Part shown: positions 55,901 to 63,326 of the stretch, in pieces
Layout: every line of letters begins with the position of its first letter
Numbering within the stretch: position 1 is the first letter of the stretch
NCBI GenBank assembly: GCA_046329585.1
Contig: JAXLUI010000002.1
Span: 1,736,001-1,800,000, forward strand
DNA: 64,000 nt
Reading direction: 5' to 3'
DNA from: DLKC01 sp002478885
Lineage (GTDB): Bacteria > Bacteroidota > Bacteroidia > Chitinophagales > Chitinophagaceae
Notes under the pieces: model-generated
The model's input: the letters and a program-made list of their open reading frames with translations, nothing else
What the model was told of the DNA's origin: nothing
Databases searched by the model: none
Made by a program: the position numbers and the translations under genes

Positions 55901-56083
55901 AAGATCCATTCGTGTTTCGTAGTATTCGGATAATGCGGGATCATAAGAAGATAACCCATCAGAAGCAAAATCAGATAATGCCTGCAAGACTCTCTCAGGA
56001 GTTGCTTCTTTTTTGTATTCATTAAAGCAGACCTCCTTTATTCCTTGAACCACTTTTTCCGGAATGATAATCCAATCACCCAT
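52904..56083 (-). CDS. STAND-type NTPase with C-terminal TPR-like repeats
   Basis: The protein has 1059 residues. The N-terminal 230 residues form a helical domain of unknown family (one part, SDTIKRALNGRKDGGVSAEK, resembles a small DNA-binding-like bundle). The P-loop is SDGGVGKTT at 237-245 and Walker B is LILIFDN at 288-294. The C-terminal half from about 600 is made of TPR-like pairs (KGLTLVALERDEEAVETFEQ, ARDQLAKIYLRSPKTYQLAL, YYRYRGTAKRFLEYYGGAMS). This is the architecture of signal-transducing ATPases that sense a ligand through the repeats. Its position next to another STAND gene and a dGTPase suggests antiphage defence. The promoter and a hairpin lie just upstream (56101-56123). Confidence 0.7.
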   Translation of the reverse strand: MGDWIIIPEKVVQGIKEVCFNEYKKEATPERVLQALSDFASDGLSSYDPALSEYYETRMDLLSSDTIKRALNGRKDGGVSAEKNFRLLDLLCFYAFQRNWDDTLKAFNISNEELLIRRTGIKEVPDINFPSESLRLIINSKNENNSFELFSGLRLLDDHFWSNFSLKSDDEKQKKLSRFFTHTDSTLVLEAIVNKEIAEPDDFIFVTDSDENNEESTIAQMLDIATSQSFSLIKIVSDGGVGKTTFLFWVAYKYHDKYNFVFLETIENCPISELVSLTSRINSNKPLILIFDNVADYDIATFLKKYIIELKRLGLFSRVVFLLADRIVRYNAQYKKGEIENLFSGNVQIISKIPVDIEAVFEKVYCWLAKDNPLLNDEEIKQKSKIIFCQNSTKSISESTFLLIKSLKLKNVITYQFDWVDWEKFIELHGNTYADLQYLFLIVACFYQFGIKLNVQFKSSYLGKANRALILSAITTMGAENSPICLKENNRFLSLKHEHIAKWFFEDEANRTIAQGFFRDFLEEINNEVAGKLVRKIRKASKLIEFKESCIGNELPPKLYLAITEKYIKKLVSPSEEEEKMLNEKGLTLVALERDEEAVETFEQLISKYPDNNHARDQLAKIYLRSPKTYQLALNKYFEIYDNGGYYALIEIRKLLRQCEIRNISLSYDAISEISLEASISIAKEYLDKGQLTHAIDILDNIINPDLQAAECYNIIGHYLKFSEETIKLKRGCYEKAAKITRINHNVQFTNQFTIDYAVFLYRIRAFSESNEVMKGLCSGASMEDRIQLNDSFKSKVGSISKLFFQDLPPKENIHKLREYLLVQSQNAAALINLKERSTLKITYGYLILRTVRFHSKYILPDVYYSSLVQLGYCFMQHAEKGWNNLPPLDNRLIAEHYFDRVMAERGYLEKNETIDMIKNLLNFKEQRTSAKALKLLNEILSIKMNKHVPTYYRYRGTAKRFLEYYGGAMSDYATALECSKSYAYSKEKDFNNDMCYTLNNIAQLICDCLDRGIVREGFTLEKAIQCCDRIEDYRLDFGPLKLTRDRIEKLRSQQNKSI

Positions 56084-56100
56084 AAAGTAAGTTTTTTTAG

Positions 56101-56123
56101 GGCACTTCGGGCGTGCCTTTTTT
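56101..56123 (+). terminator. Short hairpin with T-tail
   Basis: Stem GGCAC (56101-56105) / GTGCC (56113-56117), a 7-base loop and T6. On the plus strand it looks like a terminator, but no plus-strand gene precedes it. On the minus strand it lies in the leader of the STAND gene, 18 bp before the start codon. Confidence 0.5.
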
Positions 56124-56196
56124 GCACTAAAGATTCGGTTTAGCCTTGTGCCAAGTTACAAAAAAAGAAAACATAACAGTGATTATCAAATAAAAT

Positions 56197-56350
56197 AAGG
56201 GCCCCGTCTGGCAACGGAAAGCCCTTTATGGTGTCCAGCTACACCTGGACCCCGGAAATAGACTAGCAAGGCTTGACGGCATTGTCAAGCGGAGCAAAAT
56301 CCGCGGGTTTAAGTGGTGCAGCCGGACATCGGAAGATTGTCCGGTTTTTT
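56197..56350 (+). ncRNA. Structured leader or small RNA ending in a strong terminator
   Basis: Five consecutive hairpins in 154 bases: AAGGGC/GCCCTT (56197-56202 / 56221-56226, enclosing CCGT/ACGG); GTCCAG/CTGGAC (56233-56238 / 56245-56250); GCTTGAC/GTCAAGC (56271-56277 / 56284-56290); GCGGA/TCCGC (56289-56293 / 56300-56304, overlapping the last by two bases); and CCGGACA/TGTCCGG (56322-56328 / 56338-56344) followed by T6. The final hairpin is a rho-independent terminator 19 bp before the first mobilisation gene. The overlap of two stems suggests alternative pairing, as in an attenuator or riboswitch. It may also be a stand-alone small RNA. I recognise no known RNA family. Confidence 0.6.
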
Positions 56351-56369
56351 CATTTTAAACCTTAGAACA

Positions 56370-56612
56370 ATGATCGAGAAATTAATACAAGAAGACAAAG
56401 CCGCCACTGGCTACCTCACAGCGCTGCTCCGGCATAACAATCAAAATATGAGAAGTAGGATTCAATACCACACTCCCTTAGCGGATACAATTGAGAAGCT
56501 TACGGAGATCATAAAGAATGACGCAATTACCGATGAAGAAAAACATGTCGCAGAAGCGCTCCTTAAAACCTATACCGCACTTCAATCTGATTTCTTAACC
56601 ATAAAACAATAA
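56370..56612 (+). CDS. Small helical protein, first gene of the mobilisation operon
   Basis: The protein has 80 residues from ATG 56370 (MIEKLIQEDKAATGYLTALL). It is entirely helical and charged (TIEKLTEIIKNDAITDEEKH). An upstream in-frame start at 56313 lies inside the terminator hairpin and is rejected. It is 4 bp before the next gene's start. No domain was recognised; it is likely a partner of the coiled-coil membrane protein. Confidence 0.6.
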   Translation: MIEKLIQEDKAATGYLTALLRHNNQNMRSRIQYHTPLADTIEKLTEIIKNDAITDEEKHVAEALLKTYTALQSDFLTIKQ

Positions 56613-56616
56613 AACC

Positions 56617-57696
56617 ATGCTTGAAATTCAAAAAAGGCAAAGCTTTTCCAATGCCGAAGTCGAGGAAAAAATTACAACTCTGGAAAAGGAATTGAGTGTA
56701 CTCTCGCTGTTCGCCAAACAGGATGGTGAACAAAACAAACCTAAAAACGAGGGATACTGGCAATCACGAGTATTCAATCCGGTGCTCTCCAAAAGCGAGG
56801 CCATTTACAATTATCTGCAGCAAACAATACAGCCTGTGACCGCTGCAACCAAAAAAGCTGAAGTTTTAACCACTTCTACATCACAAGTTGAGCAGCTTCG
56901 TTCAGATATCAACTATGACGAGACGCATCTGCATCACGTAGAAACCGAAATCAAGTCTTTAAAAGTAGCAGAAGCCAAAAAGCTTTTAAGATCCATTGTA
57001 TTGGTCTTCCTGGCTGTATCTGGTATCAGTGACTGTTATGTTACAACTGATGCCTTTCATGGTGGAGGGCTTTCCGCTTTTGCGTCGCTGTGTTATGGCC
57101 TACCTGTCGGGTTGGCCGTATGTCTGGGTGCAGGTTTTGCCGCTTCTATGTATATGGAAGCGAAAGAGCCTAAAAGAAAGAAAAGGATTCTTTGTGCAAC
57201 CATTTCTATCGCAGTAATTTTTTTTGCTGTTCTGGGATATCTGCGTGCGAATCTATACCATGGCATCCCGAACATTAGCCTCGCTGGATCAACAGAAATT
57301 ACCTCTTCTTCTTTATTCAGCCTTACCGGATGGGAGCTCGCAATTGCCAGCTTTATTTTATTCATTGCTGGTTTCTTTTTTTCCACCGCAACGTGGACAA
57401 GCAAAAAAGATAGGGAACAAATCAGAAAGCACAATCGGCTCAAAAAAGATCGGGATCAATTAAAAAAGAAGATTGACTCCAAAAAGAGAGAAGCAAGTTT
57501 AATCTCAGAAAAAGCGCTTCACGAAGCATCTCTATGCACAGAGCGCTGTGAATATGCGTTGGCAGCGACAAAACGTATTACCAATATCGCAAAAACGGCA
57601 TTGGCTACTTATGCTTCGACAAATATTGCATACCGCACAGATGGCCAATGTCCCCCATATCTTTTAGAGGTACCCGAAATATTTTTTAACAATTAA
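56617..57696 (+). CDS. Coiled-coil membrane protein of the mobilisation operon
   Basis: The protein has 359 residues. A coiled-coil N-terminal third (KITTLEKELSVLSLFAKQDG, then VEQLRSDINYDETHLHHVET) is followed by three or four hydrophobic segments (LLRSIVLVFLAVSGISDC, LPVGLAVCLGAGFAASMYM, CATISIAVIFFAVLGYL, WELAIASFILFIAGFFFS). A second basic coiled coil (RKHNRLKKDRDQLKKKIDS) comes at the end. I know similar proteins next to relaxase genes in Bacteroidota but no function. It may anchor the transfer machinery. Co-transcribed with neighbours. Confidence 0.65.
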   Translation: MLEIQKRQSFSNAEVEEKITTLEKELSVLSLFAKQDGEQNKPKNEGYWQSRVFNPVLSKSEAIYNYLQQTIQPVTAATKKAEVLTTSTSQVEQLRSDINYDETHLHHVETEIKSLKVAEAKKLLRSIVLVFLAVSGISDCYVTTDAFHGGGLSAFASLCYGLPVGLAVCLGAGFAASMYMEAKEPKRKKRILCATISIAVIFFAVLGYLRANLYHGIPNISLAGSTEITSSSLFSLTGWELAIASFILFIAGFFFSTATWTSKKDREQIRKHNRLKKDRDQLKKKIDSKKREASLISEKALHEASLCTERCEYALAATKRITNIAKTALATYASTNIAYRTDGQCPPYLLEVPEIFFNN

Positions 57697-57707
57697 ACCT
57701 TAGTAAG

Positions 57708-58463
57708 ATGAAAGCATACACAATATTGCTCACCATTGCACTTATCGCGAATAGTTGCAGTAACACTGATAGGCGAAGCATCGCAAACAGACCAAGCATT
57801 ATAAGCGTAATTCGCGATGAGACTGACCCACTAATTGCAAGCTGCAAGCCGGAGCCAATTCTTGCCTTATTTAAGTTTGGTGATGACAAAAGCAGGGAAG
57901 CGTATTTTCGGTTGCAGTTAATTACCGATATGCGTCTTAGCCCAATGGTTGAATACCACCTGCCCGGTGGTACTCCCGACCAGAATGGAATCGAGTCTAC
58001 CGGGCCCTGGCATCGTGAAAGGCTCATACTGGCATTCTATGATTCAGTATCAGGAAAATTACAAGCAGTTGCATCAAACGCAAACAAAAAAGCTTCACTG
58101 AATTACTCAGAATGTTTCAGCAAGATTGCAAGCGAGCTTACAAATCTCTCAAATCATCAGTCTGCTGAGAAGACTTTGATTGTCTTCAGTGATCTGCAGG
58201 AAAACACAACTTTGTTTAGCTGCTATAAAGAAATGGATAAGCAGATACTCAAACTGCATCCTGATTCAGTCGCAAGGCTGTTTACCGCTACTTATCCTAT
58301 TCCTGACAATCTCTCGAGTACCAAAATCTTCTTTGTATATCAGTCCACAACAAGAGCAGATGAACAGTCATTTTTTTCTATGTACAATTTGTACAAAAGA
58401 ATTCTTGAACAGCGAGGTGCGATTGTACATCTGCAAAGTAACGCTGAATCATTCACCGAATAA
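57708..58463 (+). CDS. Lipoprotein of the mobilisation operon
   Basis: The protein has 251 residues. The lipobox is LIANSC (Cys17). The mature part has KTLIVFSDLQENTTLFSC, with the central strand and 'SDLQE' loop of vWA-like folds, and KIFFVYQSTTRADEQSFFSM; a von Willebrand A-like domain is possible but not certain. It sits 11 bp behind the membrane-protein gene and 9 bp before the 46-residue gene. Envelope-facing component of the transfer operon by inference. Confidence 0.6.
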   Translation: MKAYTILLTIALIANSCSNTDRRSIANRPSIISVIRDETDPLIASCKPEPILALFKFGDDKSREAYFRLQLITDMRLSPMVEYHLPGGTPDQNGIESTGPWHRERLILAFYDSVSGKLQAVASNANKKASLNYSECFSKIASELTNLSNHQSAEKTLIVFSDLQENTTLFSCYKEMDKQILKLHPDSVARLFTATYPIPDNLSSTKIFFVYQSTTRADEQSFFSMYNLYKRILEQRGAIVHLQSNAESFTE

Positions 58464-58472
58464 ATCAGAAAA

Positions 58473-58613
58473 ATGAACATGATACACATGATATGGAAGG
58501 CTCTTGCCTTTAGCACCAGAACAACATTCCTGTTTATTGCCTGGGTATCTGACCTTGTTGGTCGGATACTCGTCATTTTTAGTGAATCCATCTATAAACT
58601 TATAAGAAAATGA
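58473..58613 (+). CDS. 46-residue membrane peptide, between lipoprotein and coupling-protein genes
   Basis: A frame of 47 codons including the stop reads from ATG 58473 (MNMIHMIWKALAFSTRTTFL). It has one hydrophobic segment (FLFIAWVSDLVGRILVIFS) and a basic end (YKLIRK). Its TGA overlaps the ATG of the coupling-protein gene (ATGA at 58610-58613), strong evidence that it is translated. It may be a small membrane partner of the coupling protein, whose own N-terminal anchor is short. It is below the usual length cut-off for gene calling. Confidence 0.6.
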   Translation: MNMIHMIWKALAFSTRTTFLFIAWVSDLVGRILVIFSESIYKLIRK

Positions 58614-60004
58614 TCTATATTATTATTGGCGTAGTATTAGTACTTATACTAATTATGCGCAACACAGCAACACCTGCGTCGCATGATTACACAGCCTCAT
58701 TTGGTAAACTTTCAGATCACTTATCCCATTGGAACAAAGGCTTTGCAATAGGGCCACTTGCGTTCACGAGGCAACTCTCCTGCACCAATTTTTTTGTCGC
58801 AGGTCCAACTGGTTCCGGCAAGAGCACGGTAATTACGATACCCTGCGCGGTATCTCTCAGTCGTGGCAAATCAAGTATTATTTTTAATGACGTGTCAGGG
58901 GAGTTATGGGAGCGCACGAGTTCATTCCTTGCCAGGAAAGGGTACAAAGTATTGCGGATTGATTTTTCCAATTCCAGTTATAGTGAAACCTTTAACCCAC
59001 TACTGGAATGCAAGAGCATTTCAGACATCCAGAAACTTGCACTGATCATTATCCAGAATTCGATTGGTGAATCGAAAAGTGATCCCTTCTGGGAAAATTC
59101 CAGTGTGATGCTCCTCTCACTGTTTGCCAGGTATCTGGTCTTTTATATGGAACCACAATTCCGGACACTGCAAAACCTTCAGCGTCTTATTGAAAAATTT
59201 GCAGTAGATGGGGAGGCTGTAGATAAATTAATAGTAGCGACAAAAGATGAAAGTCTCTTATCTATGTACAAATCAACCATTGTCATGGGTGACCGCACAT
59301 TGCAATCAGTTATTGCAACTGCGCGCACTGCACTTCATTTGTTCAATGATCCAGAGGTCTGCAAAACGACCTCTTCTAATTCCATTGATCTTACTATACT
59401 GAGGCAAGTGCCGGTCGCAATTTACGTGTGTAATCCACTAAAGGATTTACGATACTTTAAACCATTGTCTGCATTGTTCTTTCAACATTTATTCAACCAC
59501 ACGCTAAGCCGATTGCCAGGCAAGAGGGAACGCGAAATATTCTTCGTACTCGATGAGTTCGCAAGCATGAAGTTCCCTGATATAGCTGTGACAATCTCAA
59601 ATATTCGTAAGTACAAAGCAGGGCTGCTGTTATGCATGCAGGATGAAATGAGTCTAATTGCCAGATACGGCCAGGCTGATGCCCACCAGATCAAAACGAA
59701 CTGCGGCATCCAATGTTATCTCAAAGGAGAACCTATCCATACCTGCAAAGAACTCTCGCAAATATTTGGCAAGTACAGTTATCTTGACGATAAGGGAACG
59801 TCACGTACCAGGGAGTTGATGACGCCTGATGAAATTCGAACCACTGATGCAGCTTTGGTACTGGTCAATAATCAGCCACCGTTAAAATTAGACACACCAA
59901 GGCCATATTACAAAAGTTTGTGGCTGCGGCATCTTGCAATAGCAAAGCCGTATAATCTGGAAAAGAAATCAGTTACTGAACCACCACTTATACAATTTAA
60001 ATAA
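58610..60004 (+). CDS. Type IV coupling protein (VirD4/TraG family)
   Basis: The protein has 464 residues. A single N-terminal membrane segment (YIIIGVVLVLILIM) is followed by the P-loop GPTGSGKST (65-73), the FNDVSGELWERTSSF segment, the MGDRTLQSVIATARTAL stretch and Walker B FFVLDEFASM (311-320). The LLLCMQDEMSLIARYGQ segment and the NCGIQCYLKG region complete the VirD4 layout. It moves the relaxase-DNA complex to the secretion channel. It is shorter than self-transmissible TraG proteins, as in mobilisable elements. The gene is followed after 2 bp by the MobC-like gene. Confidence 0.9.
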   Translation: MIYIIIGVVLVLILIMRNTATPASHDYTASFGKLSDHLSHWNKGFAIGPLAFTRQLSCTNFFVAGPTGSGKSTVITIPCAVSLSRGKSSIIFNDVSGELWERTSSFLARKGYKVLRIDFSNSSYSETFNPLLECKSISDIQKLALIIIQNSIGESKSDPFWENSSVMLLSLFARYLVFYMEPQFRTLQNLQRLIEKFAVDGEAVDKLIVATKDESLLSMYKSTIVMGDRTLQSVIATARTALHLFNDPEVCKTTSSNSIDLTILRQVPVAIYVCNPLKDLRYFKPLSALFFQHLFNHTLSRLPGKREREIFFVLDEFASMKFPDIAVTISNIRKYKAGLLLCMQDEMSLIARYGQADAHQIKTNCGIQCYLKGEPIHTCKELSQIFGKYSYLDDKGTSRTRELMTPDEIRTTDAALVLVNNQPPLKLDTPRPYYKSLWLRHLAIAKPYNLEKKSVTEPPLIQFK

Positions 60005-60006
60005 CG

Positions 60007-60456
60007 ATGAAAAAAAATAAAAAGAGCTGTGGAGTTTATGACTATTTAAGCCGCATGGGACTGTTATCACAGGGAAGTGATGAAGCTATAACAGAGGCAA
60101 AAAAAGCATATTGGGCGATGGTACGTAAAGAATGGAAAAGAGCCAAGAGAGCAAGATGCAAAAGCGTCACCCTCTTTTTCAACGTAGAAGAAGCAAGTAT
60201 GATATTAAAAGCAGCCAGGCACATCCCTCTTGCCAGGTATGCAAAACAGGCAACTTTAGCATACGGGAACAACAGTTGTGTGATCAACAAAGCTGTAGTA
60301 GGGGAAATACGGCAGGAATTGATATTGCATTACATGACCATTCAAACGTTGATGGAAGAAAACAGACTTCCGAAAGAGACTGCCCTACAGCTGTTACAAC
60401 AAGCCAGCAATATTGAAAGAAAAACAATGGAACAATTGAAACAACTTAATTCGTAG
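60007..60456 (+). CDS. MobC-like relaxosome accessory protein
   Basis: The protein has 149 residues. After a basic start (WAMVRKEWKRAKRARCKSVT) a ribbon-helix-helix-like stretch FFNVEEASMILKAARHIPLA and a helical region LHYMTIQTLMEE follow. This is the size and layout of MobC/MbpB-type proteins that help the relaxase melt oriT. It lies directly before the relaxase gene (7 bp), which supports the call. Confidence 0.65.
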   Translation: MKKNKKSCGVYDYLSRMGLLSQGSDEAITEAKKAYWAMVRKEWKRAKRARCKSVTLFFNVEEASMILKAARHIPLARYAKQATLAYGNNSCVINKAVVGEIRQELILHYMTIQTLMEENRLPKETALQLLQQASNIERKTMEQLKQLNS

Positions 60457-60463
60457 AAATATT

Positions 60464-61573
60464 GTGATCTTAAAATCTTTATCAAGAAAATCAGTGAATT
60501 CATCTGCTCAGCTAGTGGCCTACCTGTTGCGGTATTCATTGAGGGAAAAGTCCCACGTAAAAGATAAAGAGAATGCTGAATTGATTCATCGGGAAAATCT
60601 ACGTTCGAGGACCATTGCAGGCTATATACGAGAGTTTAATGAGAACGAAGCAAACAGGTTGTATAAGCGAAAGGACAGTGTAAAATTGTATCACAACATA
60701 ATTTCCTTTGCGCCGGATGACAAAAACCTGATCACAGACCTGATGCTGAAAGACATCGTAAAAAAATTCATTGAGCTACGGGGGAAGAATAATATATACC
60801 TTGCGGTTCGTCACCAGGAAACCCTTCATAAACATTTACACATTATAGTGTCGGGCGTGCAGCTTAATGGATACTCCAGCCGTGTCTCAAAACAGCAATT
60901 CAAGCACATTAAAATTGAACTTGATAAATACCAGAAAGAGAAATATCCACAGCTTGTTCATTCATTGGTTAACCATGATAAGAAAACACATCGGTCAAAA
61001 ACGGAACTGATTGAGCAGATTAAAACATCACGGCAAACTGAAAAGCAAAAGCTAGTTGCAACACTTGAAAAAATTTATAGCCAAGCTACATCAACTGAAG
61101 ATTTTTTAGATAAAATAAAGGAACAAAAATTAGATGTGTATAAAAGAAATAGTGCTCCGCAAGGAATCATTATCGATGGACAAAAATTTAGGTTTAGCCG
61201 CTTAGGGTATGACGCTCAAAAGATTAAGGAACTCAATGACAAAGTCTCAGCCGATGAACAAAATATCCTGGCTTTGAAAGAACTACGTTCCGGCAAAAAA
61301 AGAACTTTAAAAAAGGAAGAGTTGCCTGAAGTAAAAAAGTTATCACAAGAGCAAACTATACCAGAGGAAAAGTTACTTCATGAACTTGCATCACTGCGAA
61401 AGAGACCAATCATTCGCAATAATGAACAACCAGGTAAAGAGGCGGACAGTAATGATTTGGAACATACCGGCGAAGGAACAAATCAAAGACTTCGAATCGC
61501 CAGAGATGCAGATCAAGAAATGCCGAACCTCTTTTCCTTTATCGAAGGTGAAGCAGTTATGCCAGGTCATTGA
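60464..61573 (+). CDS. Relaxase/mobilisation nuclease
   Basis: The protein has 369 residues from GTG 60464. An N-terminal tyrosine region (SAQLVAYLLRYS) provides the likely nucleophile. The motif KLYHNIISFAPDD and then the metal-binding triad RHQETLHKHLHIIVSG follow (His117, 122, 124, 126), which is the H-x4-H-x-H-x-H relaxase signature. A basic C-terminal half (RSKTELIEQIKTSRQTEKQK) ends in a disordered region. This MOB-type relaxase nicks oriT and leads the strand. It ends in a 124-bp non-coding stretch with a strong hairpin that may be oriT. Confidence 0.85.
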   Translation: MILKSLSRKSVNSSAQLVAYLLRYSLREKSHVKDKENAELIHRENLRSRTIAGYIREFNENEANRLYKRKDSVKLYHNIISFAPDDKNLITDLMLKDIVKKFIELRGKNNIYLAVRHQETLHKHLHIIVSGVQLNGYSSRVSKQQFKHIKIELDKYQKEKYPQLVHSLVNHDKKTHRSKTELIEQIKTSRQTEKQKLVATLEKIYSQATSTEDFLDKIKEQKLDVYKRNSAPQGIIIDGQKFRFSRLGYDAQKIKELNDKVSADEQNILALKELRSGKKRTLKKEELPEVKKLSQEQTIPEEKLLHELASLRKRPIIRNNEQPGKEADSNDLEHTGEGTNQRLRIARDADQEMPNLFSFIEGEAVMPGH

Positions 61574-61621
61574 AAGTGTTCTTTGTACTATTGTATTTAA
61601 AGGGGTACGGGGAATCCTCGT

Positions 61622-61662
61622 CAGGATGCGTTTGGCATTTTCCGGTGCCAAATGCAATCCTG
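61622..61662. other. Long hairpin downstream of the relaxase gene (candidate oriT)
   Basis: Arms CAGGATGC-G-TTTGGCA (61622-61637) and TGCCAAA-T-GCAATCCTG (61646-61662) pair over about 15 bp, with one G-T and one bulged A, around an 8-base loop TTTTCCGG. No T-run follows on either side, so it is not a normal terminator. It lies between relaxase and excisionase-like genes, a usual place for an oriT inverted repeat. Confidence 0.5.
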
Positions 61663-61697
61663 CAAACGGATCTATTGTACTTAAAAAATAAAAAATT

Positions 61698-61967
61698 ATG
61701 GAAGTTATCTGTTTACAGGACGAAGCCTTTTATGCGCTGATTGAACAGGTTGTCCTGCGCATAAAGGAAAAAAATGGCATCAAAGAGGACAAATGGATTT
61801 CTGCAGATGAAGCTATGCAAAGGCTTCGTATTTCGAGTAAAACAACATTGCAGAAGCTCCGGGACACTGGAGCGATTCGATTCTCTCAGCCTGCAAAGAA
61901 ATATATAGTCTATGACACAGAATCCATCAATGAGTATCTCGAAAAAAATGTAAAAGAAATTTTTTAA
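61698..61967 (+). CDS. Helix-turn-helix (excisionase-like) DNA-binding protein
   Basis: The protein has 89 residues. The motif KWISADEAMQRLRISSKTTL, then QKLRDTGAIRFSQPAKKYIV, is the winged-helix HTH_17/Xis layout (helix-turn-helix, then a wing with a basic end). Such proteins direct integrases toward excision or regulate transfer genes. It is 2 bp before the next gene (61969), with which it is commonly paired. Confidence 0.8.
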   Translation: MEVICLQDEAFYALIEQVVLRIKEKNGIKEDKWISADEAMQRLRISSKTTLQKLRDTGAIRFSQPAKKYIVYDTESINEYLEKNVKEIF

Positions 61968-61968
61968 T

Positions 61969-62205
61969 ATGGACACAGAAAACAAATATGTAAAGGGGTT
62001 TAATACAGGTTATTTCATTGCAAAGCATGAAAGCAATTTGTCAAATAAGCTTGTCAAAAATTCCTCAAATACAGATGACTTTTTTCGGGGGCTTATAGAT
62101 GGCACTTTAGAAGTAAAACTTGAGTTTCAAAGGCGGCAACTTTTTATCTTAGAAGAAATCAGAAAAAAAGGAAATGATATTGGATTGCTCTATGATAAAG
62201 ATTAA
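61969..62205 (+). CDS. Small conserved partner of the HTH protein
   Basis: The protein has 78 residues. The layout YVKGFNTGYFIAKHESNLSN, then FFRGLIDGTLEVKLEF, follows a family with 'FNxGYxxxKHxPxL ... FxxGxxxGxxE' that I recall beside HTH genes in Bacteroidota elements. The function is unknown. It follows the HTH gene by one base and ends the module. Confidence 0.65.
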   Translation: MDTENKYVKGFNTGYFIAKHESNLSNKLVKNSSNTDDFFRGLIDGTLEVKLEFQRRQLFILEEIRKKGNDIGLLYDKD

Positions 62206-62262
62206 ATAAGCAGCTGGGCATTTACCCAAGTAAAGCTTTTTGTGTTTACACATTCATAGACG

Positions 62263-62805
62263 CTATATATTTATTGACAATGCCTGTAAAAAATCCCTGT
62301 AGTTGTCATTTGAGACGATAATGTAGTTACAGTCATTTTTTAATAAATCTAATTCTCTTTCGACTTTGTGAGCACTTCTTTTATAAAAATCATCCGCCGC
62401 ATTTGCATTACCGTCAATGCTCTTCTGTCTATTAATAAATCTTTCAATTCTGATATCTTCGTTTACATCTAAAAAAATGGAGAATGTTTTCTCGCTTCCA
62501 TTTTTTATATCGTCTACGATCACTTTGTGCCGCACCCCTTCAAATATTAACTTAGTAGGATTTTCAATGGTATGCAAGATGACATTATTTAAGAATTTTT
62601 CATGATTTTCTTCAATCATTTTTGCACCTAAATCCTGTAACGCCTCGCGAGTTGTCGCCAAGTTGTGTTCTTTGGAATATTTTTCTAAATACCCCCCGAA
62701 GGATGCAATTGGAAAATTTAACCAGTTAGAAAAATCCTTAGCAAGGGTGGATTTTCCTGAACATATTTTACCTATTATCAAAATTGATAAATTTATTTTA
62801 ACCAT
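62263..62805 (-). CDS. P-loop kinase (nucleotide kinase-like)
   Basis: The protein has 180 residues from ATG 62805 (MVKINLSILIIGK). The P-loop GKICSGKST is at the N-terminus. A SFGGYLEKYSKEHN region, then KLIFEGVRHKVIVDDI and FSIFLDVNEDIRIERF, gives the order of dephospho-CoA/nucleoside-monophosphate kinases, with the base-binding and Walker B-like strands. The substrate is unknown. It starts inside the ASCH gene (13-bp overlap) and is last in the minus-strand set MTase-ASCH-kinase, which suggests modification or handling of a nucleotide. Confidence 0.7.
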   Translation of the reverse strand: MVKINLSILIIGKICSGKSTLAKDFSNWLNFPIASFGGYLEKYSKEHNLATTREALQDLGAKMIEENHEKFLNNVILHTIENPTKLIFEGVRHKVIVDDIKNGSEKTFSIFLDVNEDIRIERFINRQKSIDGNANAADDFYKRSAHKVERELDLLKNDCNYIIVSNDNYRDFLQALSINI

Positions 62806-63326
62806 AGCTCGCTGATTTGAAGATTTGTAGCAGCCCTTAGCACACACCAGGCAGTTCGATCCTTCTTTTGAATTCTTATTGGGGTGATTTCACTGATAAG
62901 CGAAACCTTAAGAAGGGATACATACTTGGCTTTACATTTACTTTCCCAAAAGTTAGCCACTACGTAACTGCCAATTTCCTTTGAATAGGTTTTCCGCAGA
63001 TTTTCAAATTTTGCTTTATTTAGGGATTGGTAGTATTCAATTTTACCTGCAACGAAATATCCAACCACATCCCCGCCACTTTTCTTTATAAAAACTATAT
63101 CGCCAAACTTGACTTTATCAAATGGAGGGAGTTTTTTTAAACTAAATCTTGATTCAATTGTCTTCTTTCCACTCAAAAGTAACGATAAAAATGGTTCAGT
63201 AAAAATAGCGAGATGGACTCCGACCCTTCGATTGTCTATCCTCTCATTATCATAAAATAACTTTGCATTTTGATCATTATTTATTTCGTTCTCAACAAGT
63301 TTAATTAGTTTCTCTTTCCATTTCAT
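62793..63326 (-). CDS. ASCH-domain protein
   Basis: The protein has 177 residues from ATG 63326 (MKWKEKLIKLVENE). The core HLAIFTEPFLSLLLSGKK, then TIESRFSLKKLPP, has the GxKxxExR motif of ASCH domains (GKKTIESR), and GDIVFIKKSGGDVVGYFVAG is the pseudo-barrel strand pair. ASCH domains bind RNA or modified bases. The start overlaps the preceding methyltransferase end by 26 bp. The tail (RTAWCVLRAATNLQISELW) is specific. Confidence 0.75.
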   Translation of the reverse strand: MKWKEKLIKLVENEINNDQNAKLFYDNERIDNRRVGVHLAIFTEPFLSLLLSGKKTIESRFSLKKLPPFDKVKFGDIVFIKKSGGDVVGYFVAGKIEYYQSLNKAKFENLRKTYSKEIGSYVVANFWESKCKAKYVSLLKVSLISEITPIRIQKKDRTAWCVLRAATNLQISELWLK

